From CAZVVG01 sp964630615 (GTDB lineage Bacteria; Patescibacteriota; Minisyncoccia; Moranbacterales; UBA2206): a stretch of 11,294 nt of DNA. The notes below the pieces were generated by a model. It searched no databases and was not told where the DNA came from. It saw only the letters and a list, made by a program, of their open reading frames with translations. The stretch covers positions 1 through 11,294 of the forward strand of contig CAZVVG010000021.1 in assembly GCA_964630615.1 (NCBI GenBank), written 5' to 3'. The translations under genes were made by a program, and so were the position numbers. This document shows positions 6,133-11,294 of the stretch, piece after piece (position 1 is the stretch's first letter; each line of letters starts with the position of its first letter).

Positions 6133-6187
6133 AAAATTGCAAAACACCAGGATTAATGGTAAGATTAACAATAATAAGTAAAAAAAA
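6133..6187 (+). repeat. 55-base direct repeat, left copy at scaffold gap
   Basis: These 55 bases, ending at the last base before the N run, are identical to 6288-6342, which begins at the first base after it. The exact placement at both contig ends suggests an assembler overlap rather than a biological repeat. Confidence 0.9.
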
Positions 6188-6287
6188 NNNNNNNNNNNNN
6201 NNNNNNNNNNNNNNNNNNNNNNNNNNNNNNNNNNNNNNNNNNNNNNNNNNNNNNNNNNNNNNNNNNNNNNNNNNNNNNNNNNNNNNN
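6188..6287. other. Scaffold gap, 100 N
   Basis: A run of exactly 100 undetermined bases, the customary placeholder for a gap of unknown size. It is flanked by identical 55-mers, so the real gap may be zero. Frames read through it are not genes. Confidence 0.97.
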
Positions 6288-6342
6288 AAAATTGCAAAAC
6301 ACCAGGATTAATGGTAAGATTAACAATAATAAGTAAAAAAAA
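6288..6342 (+). repeat. 55-base direct repeat, right copy at scaffold gap
   Basis: Identical to 6133-6187. It carries the promoter-like elements for the following small gene. Confidence 0.9.
6292..6320 (+). promoter_or_regulatory. Possible extended -10 promoter for the small membrane gene
   Basis: TTGCAA at 6292-6297, 17 bases, then TAAGAT at 6315-6320 with an upstream TG at the extended -10 position (TGGTAAGAT). Transcription would start near 6327, 18 bases before the ATG at 6345. The same elements exist in the left copy of the 55-mer. Confidence 0.45.
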
Positions 6343-6344
6343 TT

Positions 6345-6437
6345 ATGATGGAAAATCTTCGGGGCAATAAGAAAGTAAGAATCGCGGTTATCCTGGTGCT
6401 CCTTGTAATCGCGCTTTATCTTTTCTTCACAATTTAA
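6345..6437 (+). CDS. 30-residue single-pass membrane peptide
   Basis: A short frame, ATGATG to TAA, encoding a basic N-terminus (RGNKKVR, about 6-12) followed by an uninterrupted hydrophobic helix of about 18 residues ending in LYLFFTI. The charge pattern predicts a cytoplasmic N-terminus. It lies 20 bases before the excalibur-domain gene and behind a plausible promoter, so the two may form an operon and act together at the membrane. There is no Shine-Dalgarno, and I recognise no family. A hydrophobic run of this quality in so short a frame is unlikely by chance, but expression is unproven. Confidence 0.5.
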   Translation: MMENLRGNKKVRIAVILVLLVIALYLFFTI

Positions 6438-6457
6438 GCATTAAACCGATAAAATTT

Positions 6458-6901
6458 ATGAACGAAAAAGCACGAAAAATTTTAGACAAAGCCAAGGATT
6501 TTAGCGGCTCGAAGCAGCGCAAAGTGAGCAAGGGCATTTTGGGAGTAATCATTGTGGTGTTACTTAGCGCTTTGGGATTGGAAGTTTCCAATAATGACTG
6601 GGATTTGGGCTCGATTTTTTCCGGTTCTTCCGTTTCGGATTCCAAAGTTATGCGCGACGAACAAGGCAACCTACAACGCAACGAACAGGGCGATTTTCTC
6701 ACTCGGGTAATGCGGGACAAAGAGGGCAACGTGGTTGAAAGCGGAGGAAAATACACGGATGAATATAATTGTAGCGACTTTTCCACTAAGGCCGAAGCTC
6801 AGAATTTCTTTATTAAAGCGGGAGGGATCAATAAAGATACTAACCGATTGGACGGAGATAAGGATGGAGAAGCTTGTGAAGGATTGCCTCAGGGAAAATA
6901 A
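6458..6901 (+). CDS. Membrane-anchored excalibur calcium-binding domain protein
   Basis: A 147-residue protein: a basic cytoplasmic N-terminus (1-25), one membrane helix (about 26-42, GILGVIIVVLLSALGLEV), an external linker, then an excalibur domain at about 100-144. The domain shows YNCSDF with C105 and the calcium loop DGDKDGEACE with D132, D134, D136 and C140, which probably pairs with C105. Excalibur domains are small extracellular EF-hand-like modules, often on surface nucleases and cell-wall proteins; here no enzyme domain is attached. The linker holds two copies of VMRD-x-x-GN (about 64-72 and 84-92). The function is unknown; an envelope role is inferred. A terminator follows. Confidence 0.85.
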   Translation: MNEKARKILDKAKDFSGSKQRKVSKGILGVIIVVLLSALGLEVSNNDWDLGSIFSGSSVSDSKVMRDEQGNLQRNEQGDFLTRVMRDKEGNVVESGGKYTDEYNCSDFSTKAEAQNFFIKAGGINKDTNRLDGDKDGEACEGLPQGK

Positions 6902-6928
6902 ATTTTTTTCAAAAATAAAGTTGATTTT

Positions 6929-6954
6929 AAGAGCCGGTCTTAAGCCGGTTTTTT
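6929..6954 (+). terminator. Intrinsic terminator after the excalibur gene
   Basis: aagagccgg (6929-6937) pairs with ccggttttt (6945-6953) as a 9-bp RNA stem that includes two G-U pairs, with a 7-base loop and a U6 tail. Confidence 0.7.
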
Positions 6955-6970
6955 AAATAATTTTGAAATT

Positions 6971-7002
6971 AAAAAAAAGAGGAGTTTTTGCTAAAACTCC
7001 TC
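6971..7002 (-). terminator. Intrinsic terminator of the minus-strand RNA
   Basis: GAGGAGTTTT (6979-6988) and AAAACTCCTC (6993-7002) form a perfect 10-bp stem with a 4-base loop. The A8 run at 6971-6978 gives U8 immediately after the stem on the minus strand. Read on the plus strand the tail is broken (catgttttt). Confidence 0.75.
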
Positions 7003-7243
7003 ATGTTTTTCGGAAAGGTCGCCGTTCTCCTTTTGAGAGGCGGGGTTGGCCAGGCAAAGGAGGCATTCCTCAAAAGAATACTAGGCGACCTTTTTAAGAG
7101 GTGAGAGGTTCTGCCGCGCTGGCTTGAGTTGCATGCTGGGAGAGCAAAGCATTATCAAGCGAGTCTGGCGCCGAACCTCTCATGTCGGCTAATTTGGCCC
7201 ATTAGAACATAAGGCCGGAGCGCCGACAAATAAAAGAACTAGG
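6971..7243 (-). ncRNA. Candidate three-domain noncoding RNA, divergent from the ATPase gene
   Basis: On the minus strand a promoter (7250-7278) precedes about 270 nt of unusually G+C-rich, heavily paired sequence ending in a hairpin plus U8. Three consecutive domains are each closed by a perfect stem: tgtcggc/gccgaca (7183-7189, 7222-7228); tgagaggttc/gaacctctca (7102-7111, 7173-7182) enclosing gcttga/tcaagc and atgct/agcat; and aaaggtcgcc/ggcgaccttt (7014-7023, 7084-7093) enclosing cttttgag/ctcaaaag (7030-7037, 7069-7076). The first two domains abut with no spacer. No protein frame is credible. I compared it by eye with RNase P RNA, tmRNA, SRP RNA, 6S RNA and the yybP-ykoY, M-box, TPP, FMN and cobalamin riboswitches and saw no match. 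The stems would also form in a plus-strand transcript, but promoter and U8 favour minus. Confidence 0.6.
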
Positions 7244-7249
7244 GACTAA

Positions 7250-7278
7250 AGACTAGCATATTAAAAATCGGTTGTCAA
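7250..7278 (-). promoter_or_regulatory. Minus-strand promoter for the noncoding RNA
   Basis: On the minus strand a perfect TTGACA (7278-7273), 17 bases, then TAGTCT (7255-7250) preceded by TG at the extended -10 position. The -10 hexamer itself is only a partial match. Transcription would begin near 7243. Confidence 0.55.
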
Positions 7279-7307
7279 GAAAAATTGTTTTTCCCGCTTT
7301 TTCTTGA
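7275..7307. promoter_or_regulatory. 10-bp inverted repeat between divergent promoters, possible operator
   Basis: TCAAGAAAAA (7275-7284) and TTTTTCTTGA (7298-7307) are perfect inverted copies with 13 bases between them. The left arm overlaps the -35 box of the minus-strand promoter, and the right arm abuts the -10 box of the ATPase promoter. This is a plausible site for a dimeric regulator acting on both, which is inference. Confidence 0.5.
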
Positions 7308-7313
7308 TATATT
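7285..7313 (+). promoter_or_regulatory. Probable promoter of the P-type ATPase gene
   Basis: TTGTTT (7285-7290), 17 bases, TATATT (7308-7313). Transcription would start near 7320, giving a leader of about 30 nt. The structured RNA region is then not part of the ATPase mRNA. Confidence 0.5.
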
Positions 7314-7349
7314 TTAACTAGGTTTAATCTGGTTTTTATTATTTCAAGA

Positions 7350-10091
7350 ATGAAAAAGCAAATTTATAACCTAAGCCAGGCGGAAATTTTTGAGAAATTT
7401 GAAACGCGATCCAGTGGGCTAAAAAGAAGCGAATACTTAAGGCGGCTGAGCGAATACGGTTATAACAAAATCAAAAGACAACAAAATTGGAAAACTTTGA
7501 GGATAATCACAAGTCAATTTCACGATGCCCTGATCTGGATCCTTTTAGCTGCCGCTCTACTGGCTTATTTTTTTGGGGAAGAGCGGGATGTTTTGATTAT
7601 TCTCGTCATCGTTTTGATTAACGGGTCTATCGGATTTTTTCAGGAGTTTCGGGCAGAAAGAATCCTTGAACAGATTCGAAAGTTTTCCAATGACCGCTCC
7701 CTGGTGTTTCGGGACGGAGAAAAAAAGGAAATAAATTCCCGCCTGATCGTTCCTGGGGACATTCTCTATCTTTCCGCGGGTGACAATGTTCCGGCAGATG
7801 GCTATCTGCTAGAAGCTTACGCTTTTAAAGTTAACAGTTTTGTTTTTACTGGAGAATCCAGACCCAAGGAAAAAAAATCCCTAGTGAGTCAAGCGGACGA
7901 CCTGACTTTGGCGGAAATTAGAAATTTAGTTTTTGCGGGAGAATCTATTGTTACCGGTGAAGCCAAAGCGGTGGTTACGGCGACGGGCATGGAAACCGAA
8001 TTGGGTAAGATTGCCAGCCTTACGCAAAAAGTGCACGAAGAAAAAACTCCACTCCAAAAACAAATGATTCATTTGGGTCGAATGGTAACGCTTTTGTCCC
8101 TGGCTATCGGAACCGTGGTGATTTTCGTGGGTAAATATTTGGGAACCTCTCTTTATGAGAGCTTTCTTTTTGCTTTAGCACTGGCGGTGTCGGTTGTTCC
8201 GGAGGGCTTGCCGGCGGCTATTTCTGTCGCTTTGTCTTTGGGGATGAAACGGCTTTTGCGCGGCCAGGTTTTGGCTAAAAAACTAAGTGCGGTGGAAACG
8301 CTGGGATCGGTGGGTATAATTTGTTCGGATAAAACCGGCACGATTACCAAAAACGAACTGACTGTGACCAAGCTCGTCATTAACGGCGATCAGCTGATTC
8401 AGGTGGATGGAGTAGGTTATGAGCCAAAAGGCAATTTTTACCTTCAGGATAAAATCGTCAACTTAGGCGAACTGGAAAATTTGGAGTTGCTTTTAAAAAT
8501 CGGGACTTTATGCAACAACTCCAGTTTGACCCTGGAAAAAGGCGTTCACAAAGTCATCGGTGATCCGACGGAAGGCGCTCTGGTGGTGGTGGGTCAAAAA
8601 TACAACCCAAAGGAGAATTATTTCCGTCTGGGGGAAGAAAAAATAACCGAGAATCCTTTTTCTTCGGAAAGAATGAAAATGAGTGTTGTTTATAAAAACA
8701 GCGAAGCCATTGCCTACGTCAAAGGCTCACCGGATGTTATTTTGGAGGATTGCCGTTTCAAGAAAATCGGCGATTTCATTTCTCCCTTCACAGCGAAAGA
8801 AAAAGAACAGATGAGAAAAATCTATAATTCAATGTCTGACGAAGCCTTACGAGTTTTGGCGCTGGCTTACCGCAATCTAGAAGGTGTTCCGGAAAAAAAC
8901 TACCTGGTCGAAGCGGAAAGAGAACTTATCTGGGTCGGTCTGGTAGCCATGATTGATCCACCCAGAAATAATATCCAAAAAACCATCGCGGAATGCCGGG
9001 AGTTAGGGATTAAAGTGGTGATGATTACGGGTGACTACGAGATAACAGCTCGTGCCATTGCGAAAAATATTGGATTGATTAGACGAGAAGGAGATTATGA
9101 GGTGATAAACGGAAGGACCTTAAATACTTTAAGTGACAGCGCGATCTTTAGGAAAATAAAAAATAAAGACGTGGTTTTTGCCAGAATTGAACCTTTGCAA
9201 AAATTACGGATTGCTGCCTTGCTTAAACGCTATCATCAAGTTATTGCGATGACCGGTGACGGAGTGAATGACGCCCCGGCTCTCAAGAAAGCGGATATCG
9301 GCGTGGCTATGGGGATTATGGGCACGGATGTTTCCAAGGAAGCGGCAGACTTGATTTTACTGGATGATAATTTTTCTTCTATTGTTAGGGGGGTGAGGCA
9401 AGGAAGAATTATCTTTCAAAATCTGAAAAAATTTGTTTACTACGTTTTTACTTCCAATGCCAGCGAGCTTTTTACTGTCGTTTTGGGAATATTGCTGGGC
9501 TTGCCGGCTCCACTGACCGCAGTTCAAATCCTGGCTACCGATTTGGGAACCGATATTTTCCCTTCTTTTTCTTTGAGTTTTGAGCCGGAAGAACCGGGTC
9601 GGCGTAAAGTGGCCAACGCCAGGCAAAAAATTGTCAGTGGAAAAGTTTTCCTTCGGATAATTTACGTGGGACTAATTATGGCGCTGGGAGCCGTTGCCGC
9701 TTTTTGGTTTTCTATGAAGCGCGGCGGCTGGGAATATGGAGCGGCGATTTCCAAGGACGCCTGGCTTTATGTAAAATCCACTTCCGCCGCCTACGCGGTT
9801 ATCTCAATGACGCAGATGGCCAATTTGTTGCAAGCCCGGAGTGAAAAGTTCTCACCTTTTCAACTAGGGTTCTTTAAAAACCTTTACGCCTTCGGCGCCA
9901 TTTTTATTTCAGTTGGTCTATTACTTATTTTTCTTTATGCGCCTTTTTGCCAGCGCTATCTGCATACCGCTCCGATTGGGTATCTGGACTGGATAGTGGT
10001 GATCCTCGCAACCTTGGCCGTTTTTGTTTTTGAAGAAGTAAGAAAATTCGTTAGCAAGAGGCGGGAAAAAATCAGCCTTCTGGCGAAATAA
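7350..10091 (+). CDS. P2-type cation-transporting ATPase
   Basis: A complete 913-residue ATP-driven ion pump of the inner membrane. Signs in order: an N-terminal cation-ATPase domain (about 1-60), M1-M2 (about 60-100), the actuator TGES at 167-170, M4 with PEGL at 284-287, the phosphorylation site DKTGT with D327, nucleotide-binding KGSP at 458-461, TGD at 560-562, the hinge TGDGVNDAP at 635-643, then M5-M10 (about 690-905). M6 carries DLGTD (731-735), the form typical of Na+/K+- and H+/K+-type pumps, whereas SERCA-type calcium pumps have NLVTD; M5 keeps SNxxE. Prokaryotic members of this group are usually annotated as calcium or generic cation pumps, so the ion is left open. The gene is monocistronic, between its own promoter and a terminator. 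No Shine-Dalgarno is visible. Confidence 0.93.
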   Translation: MKKQIYNLSQAEIFEKFETRSSGLKRSEYLRRLSEYGYNKIKRQQNWKTLRIITSQFHDALIWILLAAALLAYFFGEERDVLIILVIVLINGSIGFFQEFRAERILEQIRKFSNDRSLVFRDGEKKEINSRLIVPGDILYLSAGDNVPADGYLLEAYAFKVNSFVFTGESRPKEKKSLVSQADDLTLAEIRNLVFAGESIVTGEAKAVVTATGMETELGKIASLTQKVHEEKTPLQKQMIHLGRMVTLLSLAIGTVVIFVGKYLGTSLYESFLFALALAVSVVPEGLPAAISVALSLGMKRLLRGQVLAKKLSAVETLGSVGIICSDKTGTITKNELTVTKLVINGDQLIQVDGVGYEPKGNFYLQDKIVNLGELENLELLLKIGTLCNNSSLTLEKGVHKVIGDPTEGALVVVGQKYNPKENYFRLGEEKITENPFSSERMKMSVVYKNSEAIAYVKGSPDVILEDCRFKKIGDFISPFTAKEKEQMRKIYNSMSDEALRVLALAYRNLEGVPEKNYLVEAERELIWVGLVAMIDPPRNNIQKTIAECRELGIKVVMITGDYEITARAIAKNIGLIRREGDYEVINGRTLNTLSDSAIFRKIKNKDVVFARIEPLQKLRIAALLKRYHQVIAMTGDGVNDAPALKKADIGVAMGIMGTDVSKEAADLILLDDNFSSIVRGVRQGRIIFQNLKKFVYYVFTSNASELFTVVLGILLGLPAPLTAVQILATDLGTDIFPSFSLSFEPEEPGRRKVANARQKIVSGKVFLRIIYVGLIMALGAVAAFWFSMKRGGWEYGAAISKDAWLYVKSTSAAYAVISMTQMANLLQARSEKFSPFQLGFFKNLYAFGAIFISVGLLLIFLYAPFCQRYLHTAPIGYLDWIVVILATLAVFVFEEVRKFVSKRREKISLLAK

Positions 10092-10102
10092 TTTCTAAAC
10101 TT

Positions 10103-10131
10103 AAAAAAGAGCTCCGAGGGCTCTTTTTTTT
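10103..10131. terminator. Bidirectional terminator between the ATPase and the RT locus
   Basis: AAAAAAGAGC-TCCGAGG-GCTCTTTTTT: a perfect 10-bp stem with T-runs at both ends when read on either strand (T8 on plus at 10124-10131). It serves the plus-strand ATPase gene and the converging minus-strand RT operon. Confidence 0.85.
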
Positions 10132-10152
10132 GGAAAAATTTCTGTGTTGGGG

Positions 10153-10214
10153 AGGAGGGACTCCTGCCTGTCGGCAGACAGACGAAATCCTGCACAACTC
10201 CGCCTTGGCGGAGT
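10153..10214. repeat. Cluster of short intergenic palindromes
   Basis: Three small hairpins in a row: aggag-gga-ctcct (10153-10165), ctgtc-ggca-gacag (10168-10181) and a perfect 8-bp actccgcc-tt-ggcggagt (10197-10214). The middle one is of the 'gcctgtcggcagacagg' type, half of which also occurs at 176-185. They look like dispersed intergenic repeats. Confidence 0.65.
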
Positions 10215-10244
10215 GCTTAAGTGCAAAGTTGCAAGTCGTAGACA

Positions 10245-10301
10245 ATGTTAGAACCTTAATAAAACAAGCAAATCAGTATATTTATATACCAAATCTAACA
10301 T
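10245..10301. repeat. Inverted repeats in the 3' region of the RT operon
   Basis: atgttaga (10245-10252) and tctaacat (10294-10301) are perfect inverted arms 41 bases apart. Between them lies gtatat-tt-atatac (10276-10289), a perfect 6-bp palindrome. A variant of the right arm, aatctagcat, repeats at 10311-10320. The block lies just downstream of the last minus-strand gene and could be part of an RNA made with the RT. Confidence 0.45.
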
Positions 10302-10319
10302 CTTAAAGCCAATCTAGCA

Positions 10320-10511
10320 TTATTTAGCCTTTTTTTCAATATCTATCTTTTTATCTGCAGATTTTTTGTTTCTTGCATCTATTTTTAAAAGTAAGTCGAA
10401 AAAACCTACTAAATTATAAGCAGCTTCCGAAGCTTCTTCATAAGTAAGCTCTTTGCCTTGCTTCTCTCTGGCTATTTTTTGAAGCTCCAAAATTAACTCT
10501 TTTGATGCCAT
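10320..10511 (-). CDS. Small helical protein downstream of the reverse transcriptase, unknown function
   Basis: From ATG 10511 the product has 63 residues: MASKELILELQKIAREKQ, then TYEEASEAAYNLVGFFDLLLKI and a lysine-rich end. It is predicted to be helical and soluble, with an acidic/hydrophobic middle helix and a charged tail. The start lies 8 bases after the RT stop codon; the frame also has a TTG that overlaps that stop (TTGA), so the two are probably translated together. No Shine-Dalgarno is evident. Base composition is AT-rich like the RT and unlike the genes to the left. I do not recognise the family. As the immediate partner of a probable defence RT it could be an accessory or regulatory subunit, which is inference from position only. 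Confidence 0.65.
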   Translation of the reverse strand: MASKELILELQKIAREKQGKELTYEEASEAAYNLVGFFDLLLKIDARNKKSADKKIDIEKKAK

Positions 10512-10519
10512 TTGCTTTA

Positions 10520-11294
10520 TCAATAATAAGAATCAAATATCTGGACTTCCTTGCTACTTATTATTGGTTTAAGTTTGGTTATCTCATTTTTATCGACATA
10601 GTCATTTTTATCTATAATAGATTTAATATCTGGTAAATTAATCCAGTTTGTTTCAAATATCCTTTGTTTTTTATCATAAATAAAATTACACAGTTTTTCA
10701 TTTAAAGGTAATCTTATCTTTAATCCAAGTGCTATTCTTTGGATCCATATTTCCAAAAGGCCTGCGTTTGAAAGCATGCAAATTTTGTTTTGGAATGCCA
10801 TTAGTAATTCGTTTTTTCTGTCTCTGGATAATTTAGAAATACAATTTGAAACTAGACTTGCTATTGTTGAAAATGAGTTTGGGTTATCATAAGCTACATC
10901 AGCAAGCAAACTCACTATGATTTCCTCTTGAGCATAAAAATCTTTTGGTTTAACCGCTTTAAGGATAGAAGAAAGTCTTCTTATTATTGTTCCAGAGTTA
11001 GGGAATTTCTTGCCAAATTGTTGAATAATCAATAACTGTCTTAACAATTCTTTCCTCGATAATTTCTTTGGCACAACTTCTATTTCCAATTCATCAATTT
11101 TATCTTTTTTTATAGAGCCACCAATTACGTCATTGCAGAATGACGTTTTGTTTGTGTTTAGCTTGAAACCTAAGTTAAGAAGCACTTCGCTTAAACATTT
11201 TAAAATAACATCTCCGTCAGCTATATCATTTACAAAAATTCTATAATCATCTCTGTATCTCAAAATGTGAAATTTTTTATCTTTAAGTTGTTCA
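10520..11294 (-). CDS. Reverse transcriptase of the UG/DRT defence type, C-terminal part (partial)
   Basis: The frame is open to the right edge, so the N-terminus is missing; about 257 residues are visible. LRYRDDYRIF near its start contains the RT active site (xxDD), followed after about 22 residues by LGFKLNTNKTSF, the downstream palm motif. After GGSIKKDKID comes a helical domain of about 190 residues (LLIIQQFGKKFPNSGTI..., LLEIWIQRIALGL...) with no maturase or endonuclease motifs. The RYRDD variant and a long helical C-terminal extension fit the unknown-group/defence-associated RTs; from memory it most resembles Drt3a of DRT3 systems. It is not obviously a group II intron RT or a retron. 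No second RT lies downstream in this window. The region is visibly AT-rich, suggesting transfer. The small protein follows in the same operon. Confidence 0.8.
   Translation of the reverse strand, partial: EQLKDKKFHILRYRDDYRIFVNDIADGDVILKCLSEVLLNLGFKLNTNKTSFCNDVIGGSIKKDKIDELEIEVVPKKLSRKELLRQLLIIQQFGKKFPNSGTIIRRLSSILKAVKPKDFYAQEEIIVSLLADVAYDNPNSFSTIASLVSNCISKLSRDRKNELLMAFQNKICMLSNAGLLEIWIQRIALGLKIRLPLNEKLCNFIYDKKQRIFETNWINLPDIKSIIDKNDYVDKNEITKLKPIISSKEVQIFDSYY

Noticed and set aside
6094..6297. Minus-strand frame running through the N gap
   Set aside because: It is open only because undetermined bases have no stop codons; the flanking coding parts are low complexity.
6426..6455. TTCACA-18-TAAAAT as a promoter for the excalibur gene
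   Set aside because: The -10 box ends two bases before the ATG, so transcription would start inside the coding sequence.
7014..7228. Riboswitch or T-box leader of the ATPase gene
   Set aside because: The GGTGAGAGG and CCGCG fragments recall M-box and T-box pieces, but the cores are absent. The ATPase promoter lies downstream of the structures, and the U8 terminator faces the other way.
7014..7228. Integron attC sites
   Set aside because: The stems lack the AAC/GTT core-site ends, and no integrase or cassette array is present.
10520..11263. TTG at 11263 as the true start of the reverse transcriptase
   Set aside because: The frame stays open to the window edge and the RT palm must extend further upstream, so this codon is an internal leucine.
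1..11294. CRISPR array, tRNA or rRNA genes, transposase
   Set aside because: No regularly spaced repeats, no cloverleaf with CCA or T-loop pattern, no rRNA core and no transposase-like frame were seen. The 16S-like match at 1702-1716 is only the complement of the tail.

Overview
The window looks like part of a chromosome scaffold from a candidate phyla radiation (Patescibacteria, Parcubacteria-like) bacterium. The reasons are gene content and gene form: a compact rpmF-nusB-rnc cluster, a very short SMC protein, S16 with a long charged tail, weak or absent Shine-Dalgarno sequences before most genes, and short dispersed hairpin repeats between genes. TGA is used as a stop (nusB, smc, the reverse transcriptase), so this is not a lineage that reads TGA as glycine, such as Gracilibacteria. 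The organism call is inference; no rRNA gene is present.

Layout. Positions 1-1405 hold the last codons of rpmF (L32), a small array of hairpin repeats, nusB and rnc. Positions 1406-1998 hold no convincing protein gene but a strongly structured, Shine-Dalgarno-rich segment ending in a terminator, followed by a promoter for smc (1999-4314). A good sigma70-type promoter overlaps the smc stop codon and drives rpsP. A structured leader then precedes rplJ and rplL, which end at a terminator at 6031-6057. Positions 6188-6287 are a 100-N scaffold gap whose two sides carry exactly the same 55 bases, so it is probably a join artefact. After it come a 30-residue membrane peptide and a membrane-anchored excalibur-domain protein.

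Positions 6960-7349 appear to be a minus-strand noncoding RNA gene of about 270 nt, with three domains closed by perfect stems, a perfect -35 box and a U8 terminator. It lies divergent from a P2-type cation ATPase (7350-10091), and a 10-bp inverted repeat sits between the two promoters.

The ATPase ends at a terminator that works in both directions. Beyond it the sequence turns AT-rich and holds, on the minus strand, a 63-residue unknown protein and the C-terminal part of a reverse transcriptase that runs off the right edge. The RT has an RYRDD active site and a helical C-terminal domain, like the defence-associated (UG/DRT) RTs and most like my recollection of Drt3a.

How it fits together: most of the window is translation and chromosome housekeeping. 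The accessory interest lies in two unassigned structured RNAs (1431-1858 and 6971-7243), the probable anti-phage RT locus at the right edge, and the hinge-less SMC.
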